64,000 nt of DNA from assembly GCA_039090855.1 (NCBI GenBank), contig CM077011.1, positions 21,825,001 to 21,889,000 of the forward strand, in the 5' to 3' direction. This stretch comes from Macrothele yani. Lineage: Eukaryota; Arthropoda; Arachnida; Araneae; Macrothelidae. Shown piece by piece: positions 19,448-30,310 of the stretch. Position 1 is the first letter of the stretch. Every line of letters starts with the position of its first letter. Under the pieces are notes generated by a model. It saw only the letters and a program-made list of their open reading frames with translations. It did not search any database and was not told the origin of the DNA. The position numbers and the translations under genes were made by a program.

Positions 19448-19870
19448 GTCTAAGTACACTCATTTTTTTTTGTTTGGGGTTCAACGAGCAGCATGAGCAA
19501 CTTGTTAGGTTATAGGTAGTCTCCCATCCAAATTTTAGAACTGATGGTCCTAGCGAAGAGGGGAAGTCAGCGCTGTAAGGCGAACAAACAACCAGAGCCT
19601 CACCAGGGTTTCAATCAAATGTATGCCCAATGGAACTATTTTTTCGATGAGTACGTCTCAGACGCTTCGAGCTCAGGGACGCCATATACAGAAGGTGAGT
19701 CGAAAGTTTTGCAATATTTGCATAAACGCAAGGGCTGGGGCAGGTACATCACGTGTTTAAACCAGTTCGAGGTGCGCACTGCAGTATATCGAAAGGGATA
19801 TAAAGTGGTAATCCTTGTTGTGAACCGCATTGCATGTCGTCGTTCGGTCTGTAGTTGGGACGCCTAAAAA
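19448..19870. other. No recognisable gene or repeat
   Basis: A frame of 107 codons at 19544-19867 has no family motif. It may include the 5' flank of the mariner that starts at 19871, but no terminal inverted repeat was identified here. Confidence 0.4.
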
Positions 19871-20923
19871 ATGAACAGCCACAACCGTATAATTAGGCAA
19901 CGTTTGCTTTACGAGTTTGAACTCGGCAATAACACTGTTCAAACAACAGGAAACATTTGTCATGCAAAAGGGAAAGGTTCATTGGGCCAGATGGTCCAAA
20001 TAATTTCGCTCAGGTGACAGAAACATTCGACGATCGGCCGAGGTCAGGTAGGCGGCGAACCATGGATTCGGAGACCGTGCGCTAGGCCGTAGAGGTAAAT
20101 CGGACAACCAGCACTCAGATATTATCAGGCGATGTGGGCACATCAGAGAACACCCTTTTTGTTCGTCACTTTCTGGACCTCTGCAAGGTCTACAGGAACT
20201 GCCGCATTGTCCCTCACGAAATGACGCTAGCTGAAGCAAACCGCCGAGTGGAAGTGTGCAAGAAAATCCTAGAAAACCCGTGAAATGTTCGTTTCATCAA
20301 GATAATTGTTACGTGCGATGAAAAGTGAGCCTATTTCCGTACTCCTAAGACACAATGGCAGTGGTTGAGCCCGGGAGAGCTTCCTGAACCTGTTGCCAAA
20401 CCTGGGTGTTTTGAGCACAAGGGTTTGGAGGAATTTTGAGGGGATAATCCATTACAAATTTGTTCCAGTTGGTGGAACCAGCAGCACCAATCTCTACTCT
20501 GGACAGCTGGAGTGGATGTATGCCGAAGTACCCGGCACTGGTTAACAGAACTCTGCACAGCTGGCGCGGATGTAGGAGAAGTACCCGGCACTGGTTAACA
20601 GAAAGCTCGCTCTCCTACAATAGGACAACGCTCGGTCTCATACCGCGCGAACTTCCCGGGCAAAACTCCAGGAACCTTAGAGCATCGAACAGATGTCACA
20701 TCCAGCATATAATCCGAAACTTGCCCCGTGGGTTTATTACTTTTTCCTGTCCATGGCCCAAGTCTTTCGCGGGCAGCACTTAAACAACCAGGAGGTGGTG
20801 GTAGCTGAGATGATGGAGTTCTTCGCCTCGAAGGACAAGAACTGGTACCGCTCCGAAATCGAAGAACTGGGAGGCAGATGGATAAAGAAGGTGAAACACG
20901 ATGGCCTATACTTTAAATGCTAG
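19871..20923 (+). pseudogene. Second mariner transposase pseudogene, degenerate
   Basis: ATG at 19871 begins MNSHNRIIRQRLLYEFELGN, similar to the N-terminus of SETMAR-like mariner transposases. After frame changes come RRVEVCKKILENP (stop at about 20281), IIVTCDEK with a stop and YFRTPKTQWQWLSPGE (first Asp region), then KYPALVNR. The C-terminus runs HPAYNPKLAPWVYYFFLSMA, FFASKDKNWYRSEIEELGGR and KVKHDGLYFKC with a stop at 20921-20923. The block with the second Asp is lost, and at the third position the family SDY reads WVY, so two catalytic residues are missing. I could not identify terminal repeats. It is a different mariner lineage from 1388-2703 and much older. Confidence 0.87.
20503..20610 (+). 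repeat. 54-bp tandem duplication within the mariner remnant
   Basis: acagctgg...ggatgta...gaagtacccggcactggtta then acagaa occurs twice, starting at 20503 and 20557. The spacing of 54 bp is a multiple of three, so the KYPALVNR segment is encoded twice. It arose after or during decay of the transposase. Confidence 0.8.
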
Positions 20924-21261
20924 TCAGTTTTCTTCGTAAAGGTGCGTATGAAGATATTAAGTGACCTAAATATTGCAAAACGTTCGACTAATCCTCTGTT
21001 GTTTACGCTAGTGGACGAAAAGTCCTTAGTTCGACAATACCTCTGCTTTTTCGAGTCTGGTTAACTGGATCAGTATTCTCCACATTGCTTCTGAGTTTCA
21101 AAATGCTCAACTGTTACACAATTATAGTTACAAAATGTTATAATTTTGTAATGTAAATTTCAATTGGAAGACTTTTTGGTCATTATTTCCCTGCGGGTTA
21201 ACAAAAGGTATTTGGTTGAGAAGGGTTTGGGGAAACAAAAAATTGGGAAGTACTGCTTTAA

Positions 21262-21314
21262 CCCTTTAACGACCATGACTCTAAAATCTAGTATCACTCT
21301 AAATACCAATTAGA
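21262..21314 (+). mobile_element. piggyBac-like MITE, left-end fragment
   Basis: TTAA at 21258-21261 followed by CCCTTTAACGACCATGACTC then ctaaaatctag, closely matching the left end of the complete element at 58371-58620. Similarity continues weakly into the next feature; no right end follows. Confidence 0.65.
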
Positions 21315-21684
21315 GGCAGTTACTTTTTTTTATTAATAGAGTACGGTGTTGGTCTACCTTTGGCTTTAATGCATGCACTGACCCTTCGAGACATGCTTTC
21401 GACAAGGTTTTGGAACACAGAGTTGAGTATGCGCTTCCATTCAGTACATAATCTCATAGAGCACTTATGGGATGAATTAGAGCCCCGCATAAGAAGTTTG
21501 GAACCAAGGCCTACTACTAAGCAACACTTAGCGGCAGCATTATGTACTGAATGGAAGCGCATACCTTTCTCTGTGTTCCAAAACCGTGTCATAAGAATGT
21601 CTCGAAGGGTCAGTGCATGCATTAAAGCCAAAGGTGGAACAACACCGTACTAATCTCTTTATTCTAAAAAAAAGTAACTGCTGT
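21315..21684. mobile_element. Foldback element built from a Tc1 3' end
   Basis: Two arms (21315-21452 and 21539-21684) are inverted copies separated by an 86-bp loop. The right arm plus loop read, on the plus strand, LIEHLWDELEPRIRSLEPRP, then CTEWKRIPFSVFQNRV and SRRVSACIKAKGGTTPY with a stop. That is the C-terminus of the Tc1 lineage found complete at 60748-61971. The left arm carries the same C-terminal segment in antisense. Outer ends are cagttactttttttt and its complement. The result is a hairpin-forming, non-autonomous derivative of a known autonomous family. Confidence 0.85.
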
Positions 21685-21689
21685 CGCTG

Positions 21690-22332
21690 TTTTAGAAATT
21701 TCGCGACACTCTTGCTTTCCTAGCTCGCAGCGCAAAACGTATTGAATACAAAATACGACATTTACATCGTTTGTAGAGAATTATTAGGAAATCACGCTGA
21801 AATAAACCGTTTCTCGATTCTGGCGATACTTCAAGAGCTATTGTATTTCAAAGTTAAGGTAAGCAAAAAAGTGCTATCAGGTCGCGTTCTGGACCCACTA
21901 GCCGCAACGGAACCACGAAACTTTGTAGGCATGTAGTGCTATCACCGAATGTTTGCACCTCGTCACCCTTTTTTTTAATTTTGATTTATTTTACGAGAAA
22001 TCAAATTTCTAATTTTCACAAAATTCTGTATTTTGCGATGGGATCCATTTAAAAAAACCCGGCTATATGGCAAACTATAAATCATAACGTATTGCAATTT
22101 TTACAGCATAAACTTACTGCTATCATCCCTTTTTAACAAAAAAAAAAAAAATTAGGAAAATGTCAATTTCTGATTTTTAAGCATTTTTTTAAAAGACGCA
22201 AAGGAAAGAAACGAACGGGTCGTCTGTCTTCACGATAACCACAGAGGAAGGTTCATGTACCGTGACCTGCTGCCATGATGATGCAGAGAATTTGTTATGC
22301 ATATGCTTTGTTGGTAAAGCTATCTTAGTTGT
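21690..22332. other. No recognisable gene or repeat
   Basis: AT-rich with homopolymer runs. No open frame above about 65 codons and no family motif. Confidence 0.5.
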
Positions 22333-22336
22333 TTAA

Positions 22337-22943
22337 GGCGGACGTCAAGTAATTTTGCTTCCTATACTTTCAATGAAAAAACTTCTGTACACATTTTTTT
22401 CACAATTAATGCGTTCCCAAAGAAGAAAATTAATTTGAACATCGATTAAAATAGCTTTATTTTATAACTTGGATTACCTAATATTTTCTAAAACATAACC
22501 ACAATAATGCAATCCAGCATTTATTTGTCTACTTACGTCATCAAAGTACAGGTCGCGCCATCTTTTTCTGGACAATTAATGCGTTCCCAAGGATGAAAAT
22601 TTGAACATCGATTAAAATAACTTCATTTTATAACTTGGGATACTTAATATCTTCTAAAACATAACCATAAGTATGCAATGCAACATTTGTTTGTCTACTG
22701 ACGTCATCAAAGTACAGGTCGCGCCCTCCTTTTTCTGGTTCCAACACCACCAAAGGAGAAATTATTGATTTTTAATATAATTATGGTTATGTTTTAGAAA
22801 ATATTAAGTATTCCAAGTTATAATATGAAGTTATTTTAATCGATGTTCAAATTTTTATCCTTGGGAACACACTAATTGTGAAGGAAAGTGTGCAAAAGTT
22901 TTCCGATTGGAAGTATAGGAAGCAAAATTACTTGACGTCCACC
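22337..22943. mobile_element. Palindromic TTAA-flanked MITE (family P, copy 2)
   Basis: Starts GGCGGACGTCAAGTAATTTT and ends with GACGTCCACC. TTAA flanks at 22333-22336 and 22944-22947. It is 173 bp longer than copy 1 because an internal 170-bp segment, starting acaattaatgcgttcccaa at 22402 and again at 22572, is tandemly duplicated. Each duplicate contains a nearly intact half palindrome with acgtcatcaaagtacaggtc. Confidence 0.85.
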
Positions 22944-23244
22944 TTAACGGTTTAGCATAACGGTTTACGAAAATGATTTTTGGATCGCTTTTGTTTTCTT
23001 TAGTGGTAAACTCAGTAAGTGCTATAAGTTCAAACAACAAAAGTTCGATCTTCTAAAAATTAACGCCAGTAAAAATACTCTAAAACTTAGGAATAACTAG
23101 CTTTATTTGCTTAGACATGCAATAAAAATTGAAATTTATATGAATTTTTCAGTTTTTATTACAGGTGATATAATCTGAGATCGGGCTGCAGGGCGCGAGC
23201 GCTACTCTGGAAACGAGCGTAGCGAGCCTAGAGGCGCAGCTCTT

Positions 23245-23308
23245 AGTGTATGTTAATAAATGCTATGTTGTATTTCTCTTCTAAGTGCTCGGTCACTTTT
23301 GTCAACAT
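23245..23308 (+). mobile_element. Tc1 3' terminal fragment (lineage of 60748-61971)
   Basis: atgctatgttgtatttctct then tctaagtgctcggtcacttt and tgtcaa matches the last 60 bp of the complete Tc1 (atgctatgctgtgtttctct...tgtcaa). No transposase sequence precedes it. The stretch 23310-23970 shows nothing else recognisable. Confidence 0.7.
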
Positions 23309-23974
23309 ACAGTAGTGTATCACAAAGCTCTTCTCTGAGCTCCGGAGGTTAACTCCATAAAGCAAGTTCTTTTGGTAAATCAAAGTAACTGATTGCATTT
23401 GATTTTATTTGCTGCTGATGTTTTCCTTTTATATCGATCTGGGTACAGAACTCGACCTTTACTAATATCCGTCTCACGTCTCACGAACGACCTTCTGCAT
23501 TTTATACTCATTATCTTTCCCTCATGCGGAAAGTTTTGCATGGTCCTAAAATGACTTCCTAGTCTTTCTTTTGTATTTTATTCCTGTCACTCGGGCTAAA
23601 AAACTCCCTTTAGTTTGCACCTCATCACTCATTCTTTCACTACATCCATATCCCCCGGAAATATTTGTCTCACCTTTCGAAAAACATTTAGTTTCATATT
23701 AAACATCTGCAACACATCCTCGTTCCTCACATGATCCGAATACATCTTGCCACAAAAACATCGCAAATAACGATCTCACAGCACATTTATATCTCCTTGG
23801 TCTCTTCAGTATTACATAGATTTCACTATCAAATATAGTAAGACGAAAAATTACACTTTCACGGACAGCCATTTTGACAAGTCGTGAGTCCTGTGAAATG
23901 TACTGAAGCAGCAGCGAATTTCAAAACTTAATATACTCGCATACTAAATTCACCATCTAATCTGAAAGAGAACT

Positions 23975-24184
23975 CATCTCTCTTTCCGCGTTTATAAGTG
24001 AGTCACGGAAAAATTCTCATCGGGCGCCACCGGTAATAGAACCCAGGGTCTTCAAGTTACGCGCTGGACATGCTACCACTGCACCACAGCGGCCTGGAAT
24101 TCTCGAGACTAACTGCCAAACCACATGGCAGGTTGCGATGAGAATTTTTCGGTGACTCACTTATAAACGTGGAAAGAGCGATGA
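23975..24184. mobile_element. Inverted-repeat element with tRNA-like core (family T, copy 1)
   Basis: Arms of 48 bp (23975-24022 and 24136-24183) are complementary at 45 positions; shared phrase tttataagtgagtcac, then aaaaattctcatcg. The 113-bp core holds a tRNA-like sequence on the minus strand (24026-24093). Its acceptor GCCGCTG/CGGTGGC pairs over 7 bp with two G-U pairs, its A-box-like region is TGGTGCAGTGGTAGC and its B-box-like region GGGTTCTATTACC. The arm matches the tail that follows the tRNA-like head, so the structure looks like one tRNA-derived SINE with its tail repeated in inverted orientation on the other side. Related copies at 49566-49760, 49888-50111 and 58060-58366 share the tail motif TGGAAAGAGCGATG or a variant. 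Confidence 0.72.
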
Positions 24185-24189
24185 TTTCT

Positions 24190-25430
24190 CTTTGGTGTTC
24201 CTAATCCACGTCAATTTGTGTATTAACAATTCAATGTTTCCTCTTTGTCAAACATGACACCATAAACTCACTGATTTAGTCTAACTCTGTACTATTTACA
24301 CTGATCTTCCACTCAGGAACAAAAATTCCTCGCTCAAAATCATGAGTTATATTCTTTTATTTTTACTCTGTTTAAATCTCATATAGTACTTCCTTCAACT
24401 TTGGCAACATACCATGGAACACACTTTAGCTCTCACATAACATATAAAGTTATCGGAGCAAATACTGAATTGAGAGTCATTTTCTTCCTTTTTCTGTGGA
24501 ATCTGCCCTATCGGCACAATCTGTTACCGTTTTTAATTTTCACCCTTTCAAAAGGCTCAGCGAGTCGTAGGTTATGGAGGCTAAATCGTATGAGAGTCTT
24601 CGTATCGTTCTGACTAGAAAGCAAGAGTTCCTCAATGTAATCCAATAAGCCATTTCATCTACCTCAACCATTTGTAAGGATTAACTGGAAAAGCTCTCCG
24701 TTTTTTTTAAGACATCTAAAATTAAAAATCGAGCAGCTGAAGCTATTCGCCGGCAGGCACAAGTGATAATAATCCCTGACTTTGTCAGGAACTTGATCAC
24801 CCTCGCATCCTGAAATTCTTTCGCACGATCTCAAATCCATTGCTAACTTCCCTTCTACATTTGCAACCTCACGATCTGCTTCTACGTCTTTCAGAACTCT
24901 GGAGGAAATTAGGAATTCTGTCGTTTCTACCATGACCATCTCAAATGCTTCTCAGTCTTTTACAACATCTGGTATGGTGACTTGTTCAGCGTCCAAATCT
25001 TACATTTCTGGGCCATAAAATGGAGTGACTAAAATAGTTTAGAACTCGACCTGAGAGTTTACTCCAAAGGTTTCTGACCAAGAATGCAGCAATTGTCTTA
25101 GTGCCTTCAAAGCACCTTATACTAAAGAGATATAAGACACCTAGTCAGTATGGATCTGACACGGTTCTTCATTAGACTTCGTAGATCTCTGATGGGTAGC
25201 GAAATGCAATTTTCTGAAGGATGACTGAGTAGAGACTCTCTCAGCCAAATTTTGTAGTGCTCCATCTTCCTCATGATCTTATAGACGGTTTCGAAGGGAC
25301 TCTTCTGGGCAGAATAGTAACTGGTCTCCTCCTCCTTAAATGAGGAAGCTTCTGATGTAAGCCTACATAAGCTGAAGAAATTACTCGCTCTCAGCAGATG
25401 GAGACTTTTGTCCTAGGCTATTCGTGGATT
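24190..25430. other. No recognisable gene
   Basis: A 91-codon minus frame at 24664-24939 has no family motif. Pyrimidine-rich stretches occur, but no repeat shared with the rest of the window was found. Confidence 0.45.
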
Positions 25431-25434
25431 TTTA

Positions 25435-25995
25435 GGCCCAAATTTGGTTATACTTTAGCTCTTATTAGTTTGCTTTTTCTTTTGAGACTTTCTGAGCTGA
25501 TCTTTTATATTTTTATATTTGTGGTACAGTGAGCCTTTCTTGAGCCCTCTGGTTTTTTTAACTTTATTATTTTTAAAATCGGAGCACAGGGGGAGAGAGA
25601 TTTTTTACGAGAAAGATTTTTCATGAATGGATAGGGGTAAAAAGAATTTCCTTATTTTATTTTTAAAGTCCACCCTTTAAGGTTTTTTTAACCCTTTTTC
25701 TTTGGTGTTTTTTTTTGGTTGGTTTTTCCACCCATTAAAGGTTTTTTAGTCCAAATTTGATTATGCTTTAGCTCTTTTTTTCTTTGCGTTTTTTTAGGCT
25801 TTTTAATTTCTGTTTTCCTTTTTGTGACTGAGCTCACTTATTTTTGGTGCAGAAAGCTTTGTGCTATAGGCTTTCTTGAGCCCTCATTTTTAAAAATGTT
25901 TTCTTATTTTTTGGGAGGGGGTGGGATTTTTTAATGAACAGATCGGTGCGCTCAGAGGATTTTCCTATTTTATTTTTAAAGTCCATCCTTTACGT
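25435..25995 (+). repeat. T-rich two-copy direct repeat, ~313-bp offset
   Basis: caaatttggttatactttag (about 25439) recurs as caaatttgattatgctttag (about 25752). cctttcttgagccctc and ttattttatttttaaagtcc, then accctttaagg or atcctttacg, recur in the same order. The copies are diverged and rich in T runs. There is no coding potential. Confidence 0.65.
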
Positions 25996-25999
25996 ACTG

Positions 26000-28003
26000 A
26001 GTCGAAACGATTTTCTACTCCTAACAGAAAATGTCTGCCGTGATACAGGTGTCCAGAAACCGTTGCTTTCAAAATGTAGCACATTATTCCTTCTTGGCTT
26101 TCTAATTTTGTCTATGTCCAAAAATGAAATGTTGGTGTCCCATTGGAAACCAATGTGGGAGAAAATTCACGACATACTACAATAAATTATCAGCTTAGAC
26201 GATGTGCTTTCACCAATTTGTGTGTGATATTAAAACCTGATAATGGAGCTCTCCTTGCAGGTTAAGTGCAAATTGAAAAGCGTCATACAAATCCACGTTT
26301 TCCCCTCCACTCATTACCGTTCGAGACCACTTCGCTTATCAAGGCATCTTTCAAAAGAGATGGGCGCACTCAGCACCACCGAGTCATCGGCTTAAATGGT
26401 CTAATAGGTTTCTAAATAAATACATATTTTAAACACACATCCACTTTAACGACAGACGTAAAAGCAGTGAAGTGTCAGGAGAAGAATCCGAACTTATAAA
26501 GCGTGACTTTATCTTTTCGCGTCAGTCGGATGCCAAAGGATAATGCGGTTACCCCACTGGGACGCATTTTCAGATCACCCTTAGTTTGTTCAGTGAATTC
26601 CATCCATTCATCAGGACGCACACGCATCCGGGATTTCACCGTTGATGGCAGAGCTCTTTCTCCTGGACCGTGTGTTTCTAAGGCGCAATCTTTTCTCTGC
26701 AGCTTTATCGTTAGGCTGCCTTCTAAAGTGCCTCGATATTGGAATTCTTTTTATCGCGGGCATAACAATTTCCGTTTGTCGAAAGTGCAAACTGCATCTG
26801 TAACTTTTGTCTGCGAATTCCCTCTCTCTATCTCTCAACGTATGGGAAGATGTCAGCAATTCGCTATTACGGAATAACAGAAAGTGAGAGCATTTCTCTT
26901 TGAGTGAACGCTTGTGAGAGAGAAAGAGAGGGGGAGAAAGCATTTGCATTTGCATCCTGGAAGAACGAGGGGGCGAGACATATACGCAGATGGCGGATAC
27001 TTTTACGATAATTGGAGAGGCTGTCGATTTGCTGCGAACATTACGCCTCTATCACGCCGGGTTTTCGAATTTTCTTGAGTTTGGGGTGATGGGTACACGG
27101 AATTTCCGGGTAACGGACTGCTGCGGATATTTGCATAAAACTCAGTAGTAATTACTTTCTGAAAATATTTTGACTTTTAACAAGGGCATGATATAAACAA
27201 AGAGGTGTCTTCTGGAAATTAACCCATTTTGCAACTAGACGACTCTGGCGTACCGCGAAGCAGTTAAAATCTAAGGGACAAAATTGCTTTGCACCAAAAC
27301 AAGTAATATCGTAAACGGAACAACCGTATGAGTGAACCCTCGTCTTTATCAGCTAAAATGTTAACAGGCCGCAAATTCGAAAATTTATGAAGAAATAAAA
27401 GGTGGATTTGTGAACGCGAATATGTGAGAATGTTGCAGAAAGTAATTGCTGTTTCGCAACATTTTCTTCGAAAGTAGGACATCTAATTTATTTATGACTC
27501 GGTTTAAAGGCCTGAAAGAGTTTTTGTTTTCATCTGTGAGCTCATTTAGACGAGTATTTTTCACGTTTCAGAAGTTATCATAAAAGGACTTTCTATTACC
27601 GCTTCAGCTCAAAATGTGTAACTTTACTTTAACACATATCTTGGTTGAGTAAAGTGGAGTTCACCGATATCATTATAGCAAACTTTTTTGTAGCTGAACA
27701 ATTTTCAAACCGTATAATAGGAGTAAAAAATAATACCAAAAGGCGTACCCGTTTTGGACAGCTTGCGTTTCGAAATTTTCTCGTGAGGAACTTTTGACAA
27801 TCCCAGAGAAATATTAGTAAAATCGTTTTCTCCAGGCACAATACACAAAAACTTACATTTGCGAAATTAAAGCTTAATTTTGCAAACACAAAACTAAGCT
27901 TAAGATCCAGATAGGTGAATAATACAAAGGGAGGTTCTGGACGAGGTTCTTCATAGCCAATGGATAATACAGTAATATTTCTGCATAATACATATCGCAA
28001 TTT
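26000..28003. other. No recognisable gene or repeat
   Basis: Overlapping frames at 26503-26877 (plus, 124 codons), 26611-26955 (minus) and 27629-28006 (minus, 125 codons) lack family motifs, initiation context or a partner, and I do not call them. A purine-rich run gagagagaaagagag lies near 26917. Confidence 0.45.
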
Positions 28004-28005
28004 CA

Positions 28006-29162
28006 TGTATCATCATCATTGTCTCCAAACATTCACAATACATTTTTCGATGATCTTTGAAAGTCCCACAAATTTATGTCTACAACAGTCCTCATCTACG
28101 TCACTTCGGCAAATTTTCGAATTTCTTCCATCTATTTCCCACGTGGTCTTTTTACGGATCTTTTAGTTTCTCTCGGTATCCAGGCTACCTCCAAAGCTCC
28201 TTTCACAAATTTATGTCTAGAACAGTTCTCATCTGCAATATGTTTCTTCGACGTACTTTGGAATTTCTTCCATCTATTTCCCACGTGGCCTTTTTCTGAG
28301 CCTTTTATGTAGTTATTATCGGTATCCAGTCTACTCTCAAAGTCCCTTCCACAAACTACTCCGTAGAACAGTTATTATCTGTGTCACTTCGATATGTGTT
28401 TGTGTTTCTTCCAACTATTTCTCAAGTGGCCCTTTGTTTGGGTCTTTTAGTTTCCATCGGTATTCAATCTAGTGTTTCAGTTGTAAAACAGTGGCTAGTT
28501 CTTCACACAATATGTCAAGCTCTTTGCCACTTAAGGCTCTTTACTTTGATAAGGATATATCAACTATTATCCTTTTCTCCGTCCATGATATTTATTTAGT
28601 TTATTTCTCTTTTACACCAGCATGCACTTCTTTGAGTTATGCGCAGCCTATGTTTGTCGTTTTAATTTAAAACTCATGTCTCTGAAGTAAGAACTAGAAG
28701 GATGCATTGGTTAAACAGTGTTAAGTCATAATGGTAAATTGCTCTAGAAAAAATGCCCTCTTTGCTCCCAATGTTCTCCAATCAAGTTTTATACCCTGAT
28801 TAATTTCTTCATCATTGTGGCCCTCGCTTGATATATGTTGTCCAAGGTAAATGTAGGCATTGTTTACTTCTGTAATTGTTCCGTCCATCGCTAAATTTCC
28901 ATTTCTTTTAAAAGCACGGTGCATGAATTTTTGTTTTCTGATAGAGCATTTTTAACCTCAGTTCTTTACACTTGTAAGCAAATTTCTAGATCATACATAC
29001 TCCGCAGCTCTGAAGAGTTAGATACAAAAAATGCGTATATGATCAGCAAAACGAAGGCTAGTTACGTAATCTCCACGTGTCTTTTTCCACTTGTCTTCCA
29101 ATTCATTGATCGAAAGACATTCCGCAATGTGGCGTTGAAGAGTTTGTTAGGAAAGGTGGCAA
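28006..29162 (-). pseudogene. RTE LINE fragment, RT to 3' end, minus strand
   Basis: Minus-strand reading gives NKLFNATLRNVFRSMNW (near 29150), a degraded FADD region, SSELRSM, then DGTITEVNNAYIYLGQHISS and EINQGIKLDWRTLGA (near 28800), VKSLKWQRA and three tandem copies of the C-terminal segment (28055-28470). It ends in a gatgatgat-type tail near 28006. It aligns in order with the RT second half of the RTE at 43939-46790. Many stops and frameshifts; 5'-truncated at the TISPKLFN motif, where a Tigger element abuts. Confidence 0.85.
28055..28470 (-). repeat. ~140-bp tandem triplication of an RTE C-terminal segment
   Basis: tctatttcccacgtgg recurs at about 28131 and 28272, and as ctatttctcaagtgg at about 28413. 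Each copy covers the segment encoding WIPR...EIRKFAEVTW in the intact LINE. Spacing is 141 and 140 bp. The intact elements have it once. Confidence 0.8.
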
Positions 29163-29166
29163 CATA

Positions 29167-30012
29167 CACTGAACTCTCGTCTATCCGTACACGGATAACC
29201 CGGTTTGCGGATTATCGGCGCCTCGACTGGTACTTGATTAAAAACTCGTGTGTTTTTGGAAGAACTTCACGATCTTTGATGCAATAAATCTCATTGCTAA
29301 CGCTTGAAATGAAGTTAAAAGCCTAACACTAATTCATGGCTAGAAAAAACTGATCACTGATATTGTAAAGGAAGAAAGTTCTGCGACGAAGAGGCAACAG
29401 CATCGGGCCTTGTTGAAATCATTTCTGGTGTTCAAGGCTCTGAAAATGTAAGGCACGAAAACGTGAAAAAGTGTGCGTCAGGAGCAAGACAAGAACGATG
29501 AAAGAAAGCTTTAGGATTTTATCAGACCAAGAGATTCTGGATGCAGTGCCTTAAGGGAGACAGTAAAAGTGCGGGAAGAAGAGAGAAGATGAAACAGCAA
29601 AGTTGAGTCACAGTGGGGCACTACTGGTAGGTGTAGACAACTATTAGACTATAGGGGTCAACAAACTGAGTTCGAATTTAATGATGTCATAGTTTTGTGC
29701 ATCATTCACCACATTTTCCGAAATAATGTTGTCATGCCTCGTAAATAAAAGAATATAACAGATTTTTTCGAGAAGAAACACTGAAAATATATTCTAAAAT
29801 GTATCATTTTAATCACATACAGTATTTCCTAATTAAAACAGTATGCACACGTACTCTGTAACACACAGTTCAATTAAAGCATCTGAATACATATATACAG
29901 TAGTACATAGTCACCTTTTACGGTATATAGTGCCATTTTGGGGTTATCCATGTTTTTTGGTTTTCCGAGCACATCCGTGCATTACTTAGCACGGATAATC
30001 GGGAGTTCAGTG
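29167..30012 (+). mobile_element. Decayed pogo/Tigger-like DNA transposon
   Basis: The terminal inverted repeats are CACTGAACTCTCGTCTATCC on the left and, in complement, CACTGAACTCCCGATTATCC on the right, the typical pogo/Tigger terminus. TA precedes the left end; TG follows the right end, where TA would be expected. Subterminal acacggataacccgg and cacggataatcggg also mirror each other. Inside, around 29380-29570, plus-strand pieces FRILSDQEILDAVP and EIISGVQGSENVRHENV resemble the C-terminal region of Tigger/jerky-type transposases. No intact frame remains; most of the transposase has been deleted. Confidence 0.8.
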
Positions 30013-30014
30013 TG

Positions 30015-30310
30015 TCTCCCAAACTCTCCAAGTCTACATTGCAGAATGACTTCAGACATTGAACCGGGAAAACAAAGGGAATAAAGATCAATGGAGATTA
30101 ACTCATCCTCTTTTTGCTGATGACAGTAATCTTTTGCATCTACCCCTTCAGAACTGCAGAGATCCAGGAACTTCCTGACAAGTATAAGGAAGTGGGATTA
30201 AAAATAAACTTGTAGATAACAACATTTATGTATAATACTTTTTGAAGAAATAAAGATTTAGTGATTGGTTGGAAAGATCTAGCGGTAACCGATACTTACA
30301 TTTACCGGAG
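30015..30310 (+). pseudogene. RTE LINE fragment, RT part, plus strand
   Basis: Plus-strand reading gives SPKLSKSTLQNDFRH, KGIKINGD followed by a stop, a degraded catalytic box (ADDS-like), ELPDKYKEVGLKIN and an AVTDTYIYR-like piece. This parallels the RT of the RTE at 43939-46790 from the TISPKLFN motif onward. It begins at essentially the same LINE position where the minus-strand fragment at 28006-29162 ends, with the Tigger element between them. Confidence 0.78.

Noticed and set aside
24664..24939. 91-codon minus frame
   Set aside because: No domain recognised; no frame continuation on either side and no neighbours that would support a gene.
26503..26955. Overlapping plus (124 codons) and minus (114 codons) frames
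   Set aside because: Mutual shadows, neither with a recognisable domain.
27629..28006. 125-codon minus frame next to the RTE tail
   Set aside because: It begins at the LINE tail and reads into unrelated AT-rich flank; hydrophobic composition but no family match.
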